Shown: positions 10,901 through 24,100 of the stretch, one piece after another | Numbering within the stretch: the first letter of the stretch is position 1 | How the letters are laid out: each line of letters opens with the position of its first letter | Assembly: GCF_021155765.1 (NCBI RefSeq) | Contig: NC_060117.1 | Span: 5,546,001 to 5,610,000, forward strand | Source: Diprion similis | Taxonomy: Eukaryota; Arthropoda; Insecta; Hymenoptera; Diprionidae | DNA length: 64,000 nucleotides | Reading direction: 5' to 3' | Translations under genes and position numbers: made by a program | The notes under the pieces: generated by a model | What the model saw: only the letters and a program-made list of their open reading frames with translations | The model's database searches: none | What the model was told of the DNA's origin: nothing

Positions 10901-13900
10901 ACTCTGATCGCTTGAGCGGTATAGGAGTTTTGCATCCCCGCGTTTTCGAGGTGTACAACGCTTCTTTATAAGCACCTTAAAATATTACCAAGTAGATGGC
11001 TAGAAAAGTAGGAGAATTTTGAGAATTTTTATCCAAAAAATTTGTTGAATCGATTCTATCCGCTATTTTTATTTTTATTTTTATTTTTTTTTTTCGCACT
11101 TTATACATAAATTATATATGTTCACAGTAATTTTTTTCATTTAATATTTATTTACTCACTTCGATAGGTATAAAAATCACATTCGAGGTGGAATACAGGA
11201 TATACTTTAATTGTTCTTGTAAAAATAATTGAAAAAAATAAAAAAAAAATATGTCAGACCACAATTATTGCGTAATGATTCATGGATAACTAGTTGTGAA
11301 AGTTGTAGACGTACGAGACGAATAAATGTGAAAATATTTTCACCGCAACCAACCACACGAGGTATACTACTTGGGGTAAAAATCGGGGTAATACGACCAC
11401 GTGATAAAATATATCAAGCACATACGCTCGGGTCGTAAACATCGCAAAAGTTTCAGGAGCTCTTTCAGTGAATTTTATACGGAAGAAAAAGAAAATAAAA
11501 AAAAATGTGTATTTCTATACGGCGAAATAAATGTTTTGTTTTTTATTATCAAATTTTCAGTCGAGCTAATTAATACCATTTGTTAATTATTAATAAGTTT
11601 TTATCCGTCATTATTTAGCAGTAAATAAACTATTTTTTTTTTATCGTTGATGAATATCAATTTTGAGTTTTTGTGTTTTCCGTAATTTTGTCTTTCTTTT
11701 TTTAATTTTTCTATTATATGTGAATCTTTTTTATAAACAACAGTAAGAAGGTTGATTTGAATGAATATTGGAAAAAATGTTACAAGTATTTTGTAATAAA
11801 AACAATGAAAAGTAGGAATCATGGATTATACCTGAGTATTTTGAATCGATAAACGATGACTGTACGTTGAATATGTTGATGTTAAATTGTTTTTAATTTG
11901 AAGAAACTTTGACGATAAATTCATTTCTCGACATCTCTTGAAAAATCTCCCCCGTAACTGACGGAATCGAAAACGAATTTTACGTCGTTTTAAACGAAAG
12001 GAAAATAACTCGTCGAATTGATGTATCGATAAGTTTGTATATTTATAATAACAATTCACCTGAATTAACTGAGAATAAACTGAATTATGAAAAATTAAGT
12101 CAAGTTGATTTTAATTAGTATCGATTCACGCCAGAATCATCCTATTTTAGAGAAAAAAAAAAAAAAACACAGTGAAATGCAAAGATTAAGCTGAATTGTT
12201 AAAAATTAATTTTAACTAACAGAAAATATAGCGAAATGAATTGAAATTTTTTTAAACTCACTTGAACTGGAACGAATTACGTATCGATAACTATCGAGGA
12301 AAAAATTGAAACGAATTAAGTTGAATTAAGAAACGAAATAATAAATCATAATGATTTGGAAAAAAAAAAAAAAAAAGTTGAATAACATGAATTAATTTAT
12401 ATTTTTTCAATTTAACGGATTATTTCATCACTCGAATCACGGATTATTTTTAATTTGCAAAAGCAGTCTTGATTCTGACATCTGTCCAGAAATTTTCCAT
12501 CGCTCAAGGTCATGCAGTAGTCCTTCCATTACCGACCGAGCAAACTCTCCCGTTTTCTCTTTGAACAAAACAAATTTTTTTTACGATTTTCGGGTTATGA
12601 ATAATTTTCCTGAACCACGCTACAAAAGAGAGATGCAGCATCTAAATTTCAACCCTTTCCATTAGTTTGTTTATTCAACTTTTTACGGCATGGTGGTCCT
12701 TGAGATGTTCCAACTAAATTTCATCACTTCTTGACCATCTATCTATTCTGTAATTAACGTATTTCCGTCGAGTCTTTCGCATTTTCTTGGTAGCTGAGAT
12801 GTTACGGAATATAGAAAAAATATCCAGCAGAGACAAATATTTATTGTTATTGTTTTATGAACGAACAATCAAATACAAAAAGTGTTTTTTTTTTTCGGAG
12901 CAATTCATTTTTTACCAGACTTTTCAGAATTTTCTGTCTCAAAAATCAGTACCGTGTGATTTTTGGGGGCGCTGATAACGAATCTGACATTAGATTTAAA
13001 AAATTCCTCATCAAAGATCGTGGATTCAATATGGAGACTAGACATTTTTTTCAATTTCAGTTTCTAATGTCAGATTCGTTATCAGCGCCCTCAAAAATCC
13101 CTGAATACGAAGTTTCACGGAAATATTTCAAATATAAAAATGTATGCTCGGTCGGTAAAGGTTGAAGTACTACATGACCTTAATTTATTTGCGCCTATTG
13201 GGTAATTTCTTTACCCTCAACGAACCCCGTTATTCATTCCGTAACGCGAGATCGTTACAATATATTCGATGAACAAAGTGTACGCGATACAACAACTGCG
13301 AAGCAAAAACTGGCGAACAAACTTTGCTTGCAAATCAAGCGATATGGTTATTTCTTCTTCTTCTTCTTCTCCTTCTCCATATTATTATTATTATTATTTT
13401 GCTTCTAGGAAACGTTGAAATTTTGCACAATGGAAAGTGGGGCAGCATTTGTGACGATGAATGGGATTACATGGAGGCAAATGTCGTCTGCAGACAGTTA
13501 GGCTTTGAAAGTGCGACAAAACAGACGACCAATGGCCGTTTCGGACAAGCGAGGCGTAAGGATATTTGCATATTATATAAGAATACCAGATTCGATTTTT
13601 TGTACAAAAAGACTTTCACACAAATCTTCTTGCAATGAATCTCAAAGATATCGTATTTCCTTTTTTTTTTTTCAAAAGCTTCAAGACTTCAAACTTTTCT
13701 TCAAAATTTCTTAAATACCATCCCTAACTTGAATGAAATTTTTCCATTTTCCAATAAAAATCAGACCCACTGTGTAACAAGTTTATCATTAAATGTCAAA
13801 CTGTGTTAATTTTCAGATACTTAATGCGTGTAAAAAGTAAAAAAAAAAAAAAAAAAACAAACAAAAACCAGAAACAAAAATATTATTCCTGATCTTTAAA

Positions 13901-16900
13901 CCTGATTAAGTTCGATATGTTGCGAACGAAATTTGGAACTTTATCAAAATTCCGGTCATTAAATATGAAACAGCGTTGATTTTCAAATACTTTAAAAAAC
14001 CTTCGATTTCATATTTTATCGGATCTCTTGTCAACAAATTAGGTTGCATATTTTTACTCCATAGAACAAAAAAAAAAAGTACACACACACGAACAAAAAT
14101 ATTATTCCTAACCTTAAAACTTGATGAATTTCGGGATAATGTGTATAAAATTTCGGTGAGATACAAAATACTCGATAAATGTTTGTAACGAACTATGTCG
14201 TAAATCAGTATTATATACAGATTATACGTAAGTAACGATTGGATGTTGATCGATAAAAAAAAAACTGTTTACAAAAGCGAGTTTTTACTTCCAACTGCTC
14301 GCAGTGGCGATTTTCAGTCTTTTCGTTTAGACCAAGCACCGGTGAAATTGGTATTAACTAAATGGAGATAGATTTATTGATGACGCAGAATCCCGGATTC
14401 TCATTTGTTTCGGAACACAAACAGATCTCAGGTTATTGTACTTGGGTTTATTGTTCAGTTGAACAATAAAGCCAACAAGTAATGAAGAATTTGCCGAGTA
14501 TCGATGAATATTGGAAAAGCGAGCGAAGCGTGACGAGCCCTTAGATTGAAGAGATAATTTCCGAGGAATGAGATGAAATGAACATCAATAGAGGCCTGTT
14601 TACTTAATGCTTATTGGCACGCCTCCGGCACGTAGAGGATGTTTTTAAAACGTCAATATAATATATAATATATATATATACACGGTAAACAGAGCGAGAA
14701 GTCTCATCAGAGCTTGTGAAGGATTATGTTTTACGATAAAAATTGCACAATTTGAGGCTCAATTTTAAGGCGAAGAAATTTTAAACGAGGGTTTATTAAT
14801 CTCGCGGAATTGCTACTCGTTGTCTTCGTACAAACGTCGTTATCGTCGGAAATAAACGGAATTAAATGTTGATCTTCAAACTTTGCGACAAAAAAAAATT
14901 ACACAAGCAACGATCGAGACGATTAATTATTTGGTTTGGCAGTTACTTAGAAAGATTATAAAAAAATTTTTTGCTGGGTCATTATTTTTAACAATAAACG
15001 ACGAAAGCTCTTAGTTAAATAATGCGAGTTACTCGCTACAGAAGGAATGTTTTCAAAAATGAAAATGGCAGCAATTGTGCCAGAAATTTTGACTTCTTCA
15101 AAAGACAACTTCCGGTATAATTTAGACTTTAGTCCTTTAACGCAAATTGACTATGAATATTACCATCAGCCAAGAATATAATAACAATAAATTCTCGTCA
15201 ATATAATTCTTAAAACGTCATAACCAAAAATCAGATGAGCTGAAGAAGTTCAGAGTAAATGGTTTTCAAGAACTTTTTCTAAAACGAAGAATTGAATGAA
15301 TGTTTACTAAACTCTGAGGATCTTTTATCACTAGTTTGAATTAGATCTGGTAATTTTTTCAAGTCATTTGTATGGTAATTAATCAAGTTATTAACTACGT
15401 CCCAAAGCAAGTCTCAATTTCGTTCTGGAAATCGCAATTTTGATGTGAAATCAATGAAACTGAAATTTTTTTCACTGTTTAAATTGATTCCAAAAAAAAC
15501 GAACCTTCCCTCGAAATAATTGCATTGTTTAAAGTAGCCCATTTTCATTGCAAAAGGCTGTGAAAATTTTTTGAATTATAAAACCTTTTTTGGTCTTAGA
15601 ACGGTAACGGTTTTTTTTTATTTTTATTTTTTTGTATTCTTATCCATTCCAGTAACGACGGGGTCGAAAAGTTGCTCCAATCTTGAAAATTCCACCTTTC
15701 GGGCACATCGTATCGTTAAGGGTCCTACAGGATCCTATTTTCTTCATTTTTTTTTTATAAAGAATCACGTGGGCCAAGAAACTTTTTTGCGCAAGTTAGA
15801 AAAAAGTGTTTAAAAATTTGGTAGCCTCGAGTCGAAAACCTAAATTGCTTTCTGACGGTGGAAAATTTATTTATTTACTTATCCCCCCCCCCCCCCCTCC
15901 CCCCGCCGTTACCGTTTTAGGGTTCAACACGTGTAAAACGTTAAATTTGCAACTATAATAGATAAATTTAGGTTATAATCTTCTCCGAAATAATTTGAAC
16001 AACGAAATAAAAAAACAAAAAAAAAAAAAAATTCAGACTCGTTGGATTCAGACCAAAAGTGCGATTTCCATATTGTACACAAATTGCCAACGCGAATGAA
16101 AATTTGTTGCGAGACGTAGTTAATAAGTCGATCGATTACAGCTCGAATGACTTGAAAATATTACCAAATGTAGTTTGAAGTTATATATTTTGTATTTGAA
16201 GTTATAGTTAATGTATTTGAACTTATATAAGAATAGTTTGAAGAAAATATTGTTTAATAAATTTCTGGGGATTGTTATTTTTTTATTTTTTTATTTTTTT
16301 TATGTCATGTAAAATGAATCCGTTTGTTTTTCTGAAAACACATAAAGTTTCAAAGAATTTTTTTATTGTTTTGAAATTTTTGTGTTCGAAAATTCATAAA
16401 CACTGTATTTACGAAAGTATTCGTTCAATGGCCAGGAAACTTCTTAATTGTAGTGTACAACGTTTTTACGAAAAGGTATCCAAAATTCACGATTTTTCAT
16501 CGATTAAAAAAGAAAATAAAAATTCCCAAAACGGAAATAATTTTCAAAAATTCATGGCTATTCAGAGAAGAAACCAACGAATTCATTTCACACGACGAAA
16601 GAAAAAAAAAACTATTCCCTAAAAATTTGTTAAATAATATTTTGCCTCAACAATTTATTGATAACTTTTCGGCATTATGATTATTATTATTATTATTCAA
16701 ATTTGAATTTTCTTATCGTCTTTATTATCGTTGATTTTCATCCGATGTTCATCTTTATCACAAAGTATTCAATATCGTCGACGAGACTAACTTTTGGCAG
16801 AGAATGTACATCCAGTACATCCTTAAAAGGTCAGATTTGTAACCGCAGGCCGTTTTTGGATGGACAACATCCACTGCGACGGTACCGAAGACACGCTGGC

Positions 16901-19081
16901 CAGTTGCCGTTTCGACGGTTGGGGTCAATCTGACTGCAAAGGGAGCGAGGCAGCCGGTGTGATTTGCGCCCACGATGAGGAGCCAACGACGCCGGCACCG
17001 GCGGCGATTAAACGGCCAAAGACAAGGATCAAAGACGTCCATCGTCAAGGGATGGCAGTTAGGTTGGTCGGCGGTCGAATACCGAGCGAAGGTCGAGTCG
17101 AGGTGAAGCTGGGAACGGATGGTAAGTGGTAACGTAAGGGGAGGGGGGTGTTGGACCAACCAGCAAATTGGACGGTTCTCGATTCTCAGAAAAGTAAGGG
17201 GCAAAAATGTAGTTATTCCCTGTAGAGCCAAGGATCCAATTTACCTGGTGGTCCGACATGCCTTACCTACTTTTCTTCGACCCGTAGATATAAAACGGCA
17301 AACAATAAAGCACTAGGCATTGATTACAAGAGGTTGCATACCTGCGTTGCGAAGATGGAGTATAAAATGATATTGAAAATCATTGTGCCTCAGTCGAAGA
17401 AGCCCTCAATCGTTAGAATCACATTGAATTTTTCGAGGTATTCACTTGTTGAAGTCGCTTTGAAAAGCAGTCGCTTTAAAATCGTTTCACGTTATTTGAG
17501 GTTATTTGAAATTTCTTGAAATCGCATGAAATCGTACGAAATAGCATGAAATCTGTTGGACTCATTGTCAGACAGTGGATTTTTCGAGGTATTCAATTGT
17601 TGAAATCGCTTTGAAAAGCAGACACTTTAAAATCGCTTCACGTTATTTGAGGTTATTTGAAATTTCTTGAAATCGCATGAAATCGTACGAAATAGCATGA
17701 AATCTGTTGGACTCATTGTCAGACAGTGGATTTTTCGAGGTATTCAATTGTTGAAATCGCTTTGAAAAGCAGACACTTTAAAATCGCTTCACGTTATTTG
17801 AGGTTATACGAAATTGCTTGAAATCGCATGAAATTGTACGAAATAGCATGAAATCTGTTGGATTCATTGTCAGATGAAATCGATTGAAATCACCTTGAAT
17901 CCACATCAAATGGCATGAAATCGCACGAATAGCATGAAATCCATTGAACTCATTGTCATATGAAATCGCTTGAAATCACTTTGAATTCACATTAAATCGC
18001 ATGAAATCCCTTGAACTCAGCTGAAATGACTTAAAATAACTTGAAATCATTTAAAAATCACTTTGAACTCAGATGAAATCGCATGAAATCAAATGAAATC
18101 GTTCATCACCCAATCCATCGGTGACTAACTCCGCGTAATTTTCCTTCTGAATCGATCGAATTACAATAACGAATGTATAGTTTGACGAGTGACGAACCTC
18201 CTCAACAGAATGGGGTGTCGTCTGTGGGGATGGATGGTCTCTGTTCGAGGCTGGCGTGGTCTGCAAGCAGCTGGGACTTGGCTACGCTTCGGACGCCGTA
18301 CAGACTAACTTCTTTGGGGGTAACCGGATGCCGATGAGGATCAGCGGTATCAAGTGTCACGGCGACGAGCCAAACTTGGCACACTGTCTCCACGACGAAG
18401 TCCTTGAATGTCCAGGTAAAACTACCAGTAATTTGCTTCCTCGCCTTTCCCGTGGACCGTAGTGTCGGAATGCTAACGTTTGTGACTGTGCCACGGTTTC
18501 ATCAAGGAGTCGCAGAGAACATCGCGAGCGTCATCTGCGTCCAGCAAATTGCGGATCTGGTCTTCGACCACTTGGAACTGATGAGAACCGCGCACCTCGA
18601 GGACCGCCAACTGTACTGGCTACAGTGCGCGATGGAAGAAAATTGCGTCGCTTCTGAGGCTTACAAGATTCAGAAGGAGTCGGATAACTGGCATCTCGAG
18701 ACCAGACGCCTCTTGAGGTTCACAGCGAGGATTTTGAACGCTGGTACAGCCGATTTTCGTCCTTCAGTACCAAAGCATCTGTGGGAATGGCACATGTGCC
18801 ACATGTAAGTGTCGTTTGAGAAGTAAACGGACCATTCGACATATGAGAGCTAAAATTAGGCTCAGATTGCCCCAATATTTGAACACCGTTATTTTTATTT
18901 TTCCAAAACGTACTACGAACTAGGCATTATCATTCGATGGAGGTTTTTGCGACATTCGATATAATCGATTCGAGAGGAAACAGAGTTGCAGAGGGTCACA
19001 AAGCGTCCTTCTGTCTTGAAGATAACCAGTGCTTGCCAGGCGTCGAGCCAAGGTCTGTAGTTACCAAATTTAATTTATGTA

Positions 19082-19124
<43 letters not shown>

Positions 19125-19774
19125 GTAAGTAAGACAGAAACGAAGCCCGTCTTAATATAATCCATGCTTTGACGAGTAGTAAACTAATATTGAATCTGAT
19201 AACGAAATCAGTGTCGCTTAGCACTTCAAGTAAGCCGCTTCGGCTTGGCTGGCGGCATTTTTAGGCCTCCTAAAAACTTAATGGTAAACCTACGAGTTGT
19301 TTCCCCCCGATTTCACTAACAAACGATCGATCCACGCAACGTTGTGTCAATTTTTTCACGCTTCGTTTCAGATACAAATGCGAAAAGTACGGAGATCAGG
19401 GAATCTCAGTGAACTGTACGGACATCTACAGACACAACATCGATTGTCAATGGGTTGACATTTCAGAACTTGACCCTGGGCAATATACCATGAAGGTGAG
19501 ACCGCATTTATCGATTTATCGTGTTCCACGCAATTCCAGATAAACACTTATTTCAAAAGCTATGGTCAGCGAATGGCGCTTTTACGAGGGTTCTGAACTG
19601 TAGACTGATGGTCGTTCTATGTCTCTCGTTAATTCACAGGTCGCAGTCAACCCTGAGTTTAAGGTGGGCGAGATGACCTTCGACAACAACGCGGCATCGT
19701 GTCAACTCACGTACACGGAGACATTCGCAACAGTCCACAGCTGCAAATTGGAACGACCCCAGAATTCGTTTTAA
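7981..19774 (+). CDS. lysyl oxidase-like protein with two SRCR domains (LOXL2/3/4-type)
   Basis: Predicted secreted copper amine oxidase that oxidises lysines of matrix proteins to allow crosslinks. Coding exons: 7981-8191, 13409-13555, 16849-17121, 18209-18415, 18507-18804, 18924-19052, 19372-19495, 19640-19774. All phases agree, giving 507 aa, about the size of the two-SRCR fly protein. Residues 1-19 form a signal peptide, followed by a basic stretch. SRCR1 spans roughly 59-163 ([11 protein letters not shown]), SRCR2 roughly 188-290 ([10 protein letters not shown]) and the catalytic domain roughly 295-505. Copper ligands lie in [14 protein letters not shown]. The quinone cofactor pair should be Lys405 (GHKASFC) and Tyr441 ([11 protein letters not shown]); their 36-residue spacing equals that of human LOXL2 K653/Y689. 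The exon 4-5 junction uses the acceptor at 18506, with a CTAAC branch-like motif at about 18473. Introns 1 and 2 (5.2 and 3.3 kb) hold repeats. Family call firm; upstream noncoding exons unknown. Confidence 0.93.
8953..9545. mobile_element. foldback element with about 100-bp inverted arms
   Basis: The left arm (about 8953-9060) contains TAAATATTGATATAGAGGCT and AATAAATACACTCTCGAAT. The right arm (about 9437-9545) carries the reverse complement almost exactly (ATTCGAGAGTGTATTTATT, then AGCCTCTATATCAATATTTA). The 380-bp interior is noncoding. It lies in LOXL intron 1. No target duplication was identified, so the exact ends are uncertain. Confidence 0.75.
10177..10976. mobile_element. TTAA-flanked near-palindromic MITE, copy 1
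   Basis: An 800-bp element starting GGTGCTTATAAAG and ending CTTTATAAGCACC, flanked by TTAA at 10173-10176 and 10977-10980. The two halves (about 380 bp each) are reverse complements of each other, meeting in a centre rich in CGGTAAT words at about 10540-10620. TTAA duplications are typical of piggyBac-type transposition. No transposase is encoded. It sits in LOXL intron 1. Copies 2 and 3 are at 24800 and 45653. Confidence 0.92.
12957..13110. repeat. short hairpin-forming inverted repeat
   Basis: Arms of about 38 bp carry GGGCGCTGATAACGAATCTG plus ACATTAGA on the left and its reverse complement on the right, separated by about 75 bp. It could be a small MITE or a solo hairpin. Located in LOXL intron 1, close to exon 2. 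Confidence 0.75.
13350..13398. repeat. (TTC)n and (TTA)n microsatellites
   Basis: Pyrimidine-rich trinucleotide runs lie directly before the LOXL exon 2 acceptor at 13407-13408 and probably serve as its polypyrimidine tract. The Leu/Ile-rich open frame here is an artefact of the run. Confidence 0.8.
17429..18090. repeat. 151-bp tandem repeat, three copies, decaying into GAAATC words
   Basis: TTTTTCGAGGTATTC starts at 17429, 17580 and 17731, giving a constant 151-bp period. Copies 2 and 3 are nearly identical. From about 17880 to 18090 the array breaks into short GAAATC/CATGAAATC words. It lies in the LOXL intron before exon 4. Confidence 0.9.
19082..19122. repeat. (TA)n microsatellite
   Basis: About 18 TA dinucleotides in the LOXL intron after exon 6. 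Confidence 0.9.
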
Positions 19775-19854
19775 TTATTTCTAAATTCTTTTTGCTAAAT
19801 CATAAACGACAACCTCTGTAACTTCATGTTGATTAAAACACATTATCACACTCT

Positions 19855-19860
19855 AATAAA
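19855..19860 (+). terminator. poly(A) signal AATAAA for LOXL
   Basis: A canonical AATAAA lies 81 bp after the LOXL stop codon. Confidence 0.65.
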
Positions 19861-21117
19861 TCACATACTAACCAAGACAAGTATCTTTTCTCAACCTGTA
19901 ATCAATAATAAACTTGCGGAGGTAAGGATACCAGGTGATTTGGTGAAAAGGCGTAGATTCAATGCACAAAAGTACAACCGAACTTAAAATTTTCTAATGG
20001 ACCATGAGACACTCTAAAACAGTTTTCGTTTTAATCCAAAATCAAAGATCATTAGGGGAAGACCTTTGTTCACTTTAACGAGACTTGATTTATTGGATAC
20101 AAATGAAGGTCAATGAGACGACAATCATTAGTTGACGTTTCGGACCGAGTGGTCCCATCCAATAAATCAACTCCCATCAATACCTGGGTCAAGAAAAAAC
20201 TTTTTCTTTGGTCACTTCAACTCCAGATTGTGGAATCATAAGCGAAGGTTATCCCTGTCACGGTTTGAGAACGGACCCGTCACATCATGAAGCGTTGCGC
20301 AATTTGGTATATGATTAAATGACTAATTCACTTAACGCTTAGCGAACGAAGCTTGGCAGGCAGGGTCTTTACAGTAGGGCTTCGATATCGAACGTTGCAG
20401 TCACGGCCTCTGCACAGTGGGGCACCTGCCACCTTCGGAAAAGCCATGAACCGTTGTCAGCTGTTGGGCTCCGGCGCTAACTTGACATGTTAGTCGGTTT
20501 CGCGTCACTCGCTCTACCACCCAAGTCGAAAGTCTAAGCTCGCATAAATGTAACCCAAACTGTGATAAACTCCCATTGTTCGAAGACATTTCGAATCCGA
20601 AAATCGGTTTAATAATTCAAAAAATAAGTGTTTAAAATTGTGCACTTTGTAGCTTAATTCATGTGTGACGAATCTAATCCGATGCTTCCATTATCCCTTG
20701 GGATTTGAATCGTTTAATTACCAGACCAGTTTGGAAAATCGTTTTGTGTCACATGATGCTGTGTCTTGAGGCAGGCTTCAAGCTGATGCCAAAGAATAAA
20801 TAGTCACGATGACGCGAAAGGGAATATTTTCATGCTGCGCAATTGCGATTCTTGGTTCACATCGAGCACGCTACTTTCGTTAAAATCGATTCGCTGTTCC
20901 CAGCTAGATATTTAACGACATAAGTATAGATAGTAGGTATAAGCATAAGTCGTACCCCGAACTGCTTACCGACCTTCGTATCGACAAAACATCGACTACA
21001 AACGAAAGAACAACGCCTCAAACAATGTGATATGAGGCCAAGTTCAGTACCGTTCGGCTAACCATGGTACAAAGGCAAACTGTCTACACACTGCAGTCCG
21101 GTAGCTTTCGATGAACG
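19861..21117. other. LOXL-boss intergenic region
   Basis: No exon was recognised. GATTTATTGGAT near 20087-20099 and its reverse complement ATCCAATAAATC near 20157-20169 flank a TTGACGTTTCGGACC word, forming a small hairpin. The last few hundred bases upstream of 21118 should hold the boss promoter and 5' UTR, but I see no TATA box. Confidence 0.45.
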
Positions 21118-24100
21118 ATGCGAGCATCAAAGCAGGCATCAGCCATGGCGATTCAAACGCTTTTCATTCTCACCGTTTTAAACCTAGTCGGTATCGCGTT
21201 CGCGACGAATGATTACTCGATATGCGAGAGAAACAGAACCCTTTTGGAAGTGAGCGGGGATGCGGTGATCGTCGGTAAGTTGGAATCATCTGACACATGG
21301 TGTCCAATGTCCTCGAATTTTACTTGTCATTCAAAAGTCCTGGAAACTGTCCTTGAATTTTTTTTGTGTACTGAAAATATCCTATTTTGAATGTCCTTGA
21401 ATTTGTTATGGGTTTTTAAATGGACACCATGTGACACCATTCCTTTCCCAAATTCAAAGGTTAGCTCTGAACTCCTAGCACGAAGGTTCGCACCGAATTG
21501 ATGAGCATTGTTATGTTATTAAGCAGAGAGTATAGAGGCGAATTGAATGACCAGTGTTTCCGCTACTTTTTCAGTATTCGCAGACACGAACTACGGGCCA
21601 GATTGTAACAATTCATCTCCCAAAGGCTTCCAAGAAGTCACCACAGCGCTGTACGTTGTTGAGAAGCTGAACAAGTACGATTACATCCCCGGTCTCACTT
21701 TGGGTAGGTAAAATTTTAGGAACCTACTAGTGATTAAAGTTTCGAATACAGTATCAGAGCATTGACCACCTTAATTTCTTACCGCACTAGGGGTGAAAAT
21801 TCGTGACAGTTGTCACGATAAAATGGCGGTTTTCAAGGAAGCCCTGATGGTGGCGGTGGAACAAGATTGCACATCCTACTACGAACTGGGCATCTTGGTC
21901 CCGGACGAGTACCGTGAGACACTGGAGCCACTGGAACAGTTCAGCCTAGTGCCAATGAGTTCGTACAGCGATCAGAATTTCTCGAAACCTCTGATCAGCA
22001 TCATGGTGGATTTCTTGAGCACCAAGTACGAAGTAGTCGATTTGTTCCTCTCGAATTCGCTGGACGTTTTGAACGTTTTTTTGGACACCAGCCGCAAAGC
22101 CGGAATCTGTCTGAAAAGCCACACGGAAATTTTGGACACGGACAATTCAACACACGTGGTAATCGCTGTCGTGGGAAGCAAGGACGACATCAAAATATGG
22201 ATCGAGAATGGGGAAAAAATAATTGGTCCAGAAATAACGTGGGTTGTTCTGCCTTTGGATGGCTCTCACGTCGATGGTAGGCGAAGTTCATTCCGTTCTC
22301 CTCCTTTCGTACTTCCATCAAAACCTAAGATCCTCGAAATTAGGCGCGCCTTTCCCAACTCGAATCCAGTCTGTACCTTCTAGCCCGAACCACTATAAGC
22401 CCCTCTTTTATGAGCTTTTCCACTTAGCTGATCACTTGGCTACACTCTTTTTTTTTTCTTTTTTTCACTTTCACGATTAATCTTTATGTTTCGTGTAACG
22501 AATTTTCATTTTTATTTTCCCACAATTTGTTGTAACACTTTCACATTGCAGATCAGAATGCAAAAACAAGAAAATCACCGAAAAGGTTGTTCAACTTGTT
22601 ACAGATCACGTGCCACCTGGTTCTTACATCATAAAAACAGAGCCGTTCGATTTCGACCTGCTCGAAGACTTTTCCAGCTCCGATACGTTTCTACAAACAG
22701 CAGGCGAGTCTGTGACACACTCGCCGTATCTTCTCAGCATCGGTAAAGCGATCGTAGAGACGGCTCGTTCGCTCCGAGAGCTGCAGAAGAAGACGTGTCC
22801 TAACGACGCGAATTGCGTGCTGCCACGTTTTAACTCGAGGAAGAAGACCTCTATGATGTATACCGAGGTCTACGATGCTCTGCACATATTGCCGAAGGCC
22901 CACTCCGTCAAGTACATTGTGACGATGAAGAAATCGCGGGAGGAAGAGGAGGAAGTCGCAGCCTACAAGATCAATGCTGTTTCCGGTGAGATCACCTCGG
23001 ATCTTCATATACCCAGGATGCCGAAATTGTGCGTGAAGAAGTACGCGAACAGCTGTGAGAAGTGTTCAAACTTTCATCGAGGAAATGGCGCGCCTGGTCA
23101 CGGCCGGAATCGCGACGCGAGTGGAATTCTGAAAAGCAGTCTTTGGATACCGATTATATTGACCGTTGTCGCGTGTGGGACAGTCGCCTGTCTCATCATC
23201 ATAGTCTTCATAATGTACCGCTACGTCGTCGACGAAGTTCTCGATGGTAATCCAGCATTGACGATAGTCCTGATCCTCTCGACAATCTTCATGCTCCAGT
23301 CGGTGATCCCTTTCTGCATGAACGACGAAAGGTTCGGCGTTGAACACCTGAACTCCAGGAAGATCCTCGTCACGAGTATGTCGATTGGAATCGCGTTTTC
23401 GATCATGCTATCAAGAGCCTTGTTTCTGGCTTTCTCGGTCGGTGGTATATTCACGACACACATCAACGGGTACCTCCAAGGACTAATGGTGTTCTTCGTT
23501 TCGAGCGTTCAGATAACCATATCAACGATGTTCTTCGTCCTGAACAAAGATGATTCTGGGAAGATCATCCGGAGCTGCACATTCGTCGCCTTACTCAGCT
23601 ACGACATATTCCTTCTTCTCAAACTATTCGTTGTTTGTTGTTTCATCGCTCAAATCCAGAGGAATTACCGTGAGGGAAAATGCTTCTTCGGCACCGTCAT
23701 TGGTCTCTTGATCGTTTGGGCTGTATGGATCACCTGCTTCGTTCTCGTCGAACCGAAAACTCGAGACTGCGTTGTCTCCTTCGGCGTTGTCGCCAGTGCC
23801 TACCTCATCATACTCGGCGTCCTTATACCAAGGACCTACTACATGGTCACACGTCTTGGTCAGGACAAGACTCTTTCGGCGAGGTACGAGCCTGAGGATT
23901 ACACTGTCGACCCCAGGACGAACACCATCGCTCGACAGGTTAGACTCATGCGGAACCCTGAACAAGAAATGTGGAACCGTCAACTTGGAGCAGAACATCC
24001 CACTTTTTTCTAGAATGTAGATCTTGTATCCACTGCCAATTCAATCCTTCAACATGAAATAAGAGTGATAAACGCAAATTCTATAGTCGAGAATAGGTTG

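Noticed and set aside
10700-10975. 91-codon minus-strand frame, similar to one at 46249-46431
   Set aside because: Both lie inside TTAA MITE arms. The similarity reflects element copies, not a protein family.
13324-13408. Leu/Ile-rich frame upstream of LOXL exon 2 that looks like a signal peptide
   Set aside because: It is the translation of TTC/TTA microsatellites serving as intron sequence before the acceptor. The true signal peptide is encoded at 7981.
18416-18506. Acceptor at CCGTAG (18462) for LOXL exon 5
   Set aside because: It gives an out-of-frame junction. The AG at 18506 restores [13 protein letters not shown], typical of SRCR domains.
20100-20175. Possible retroelement end around TTGACGTTTCGGACC
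   Set aside because: Only a small hairpin and a common arthropod word are visible. No reverse transcriptase or terminal repeats nearby.
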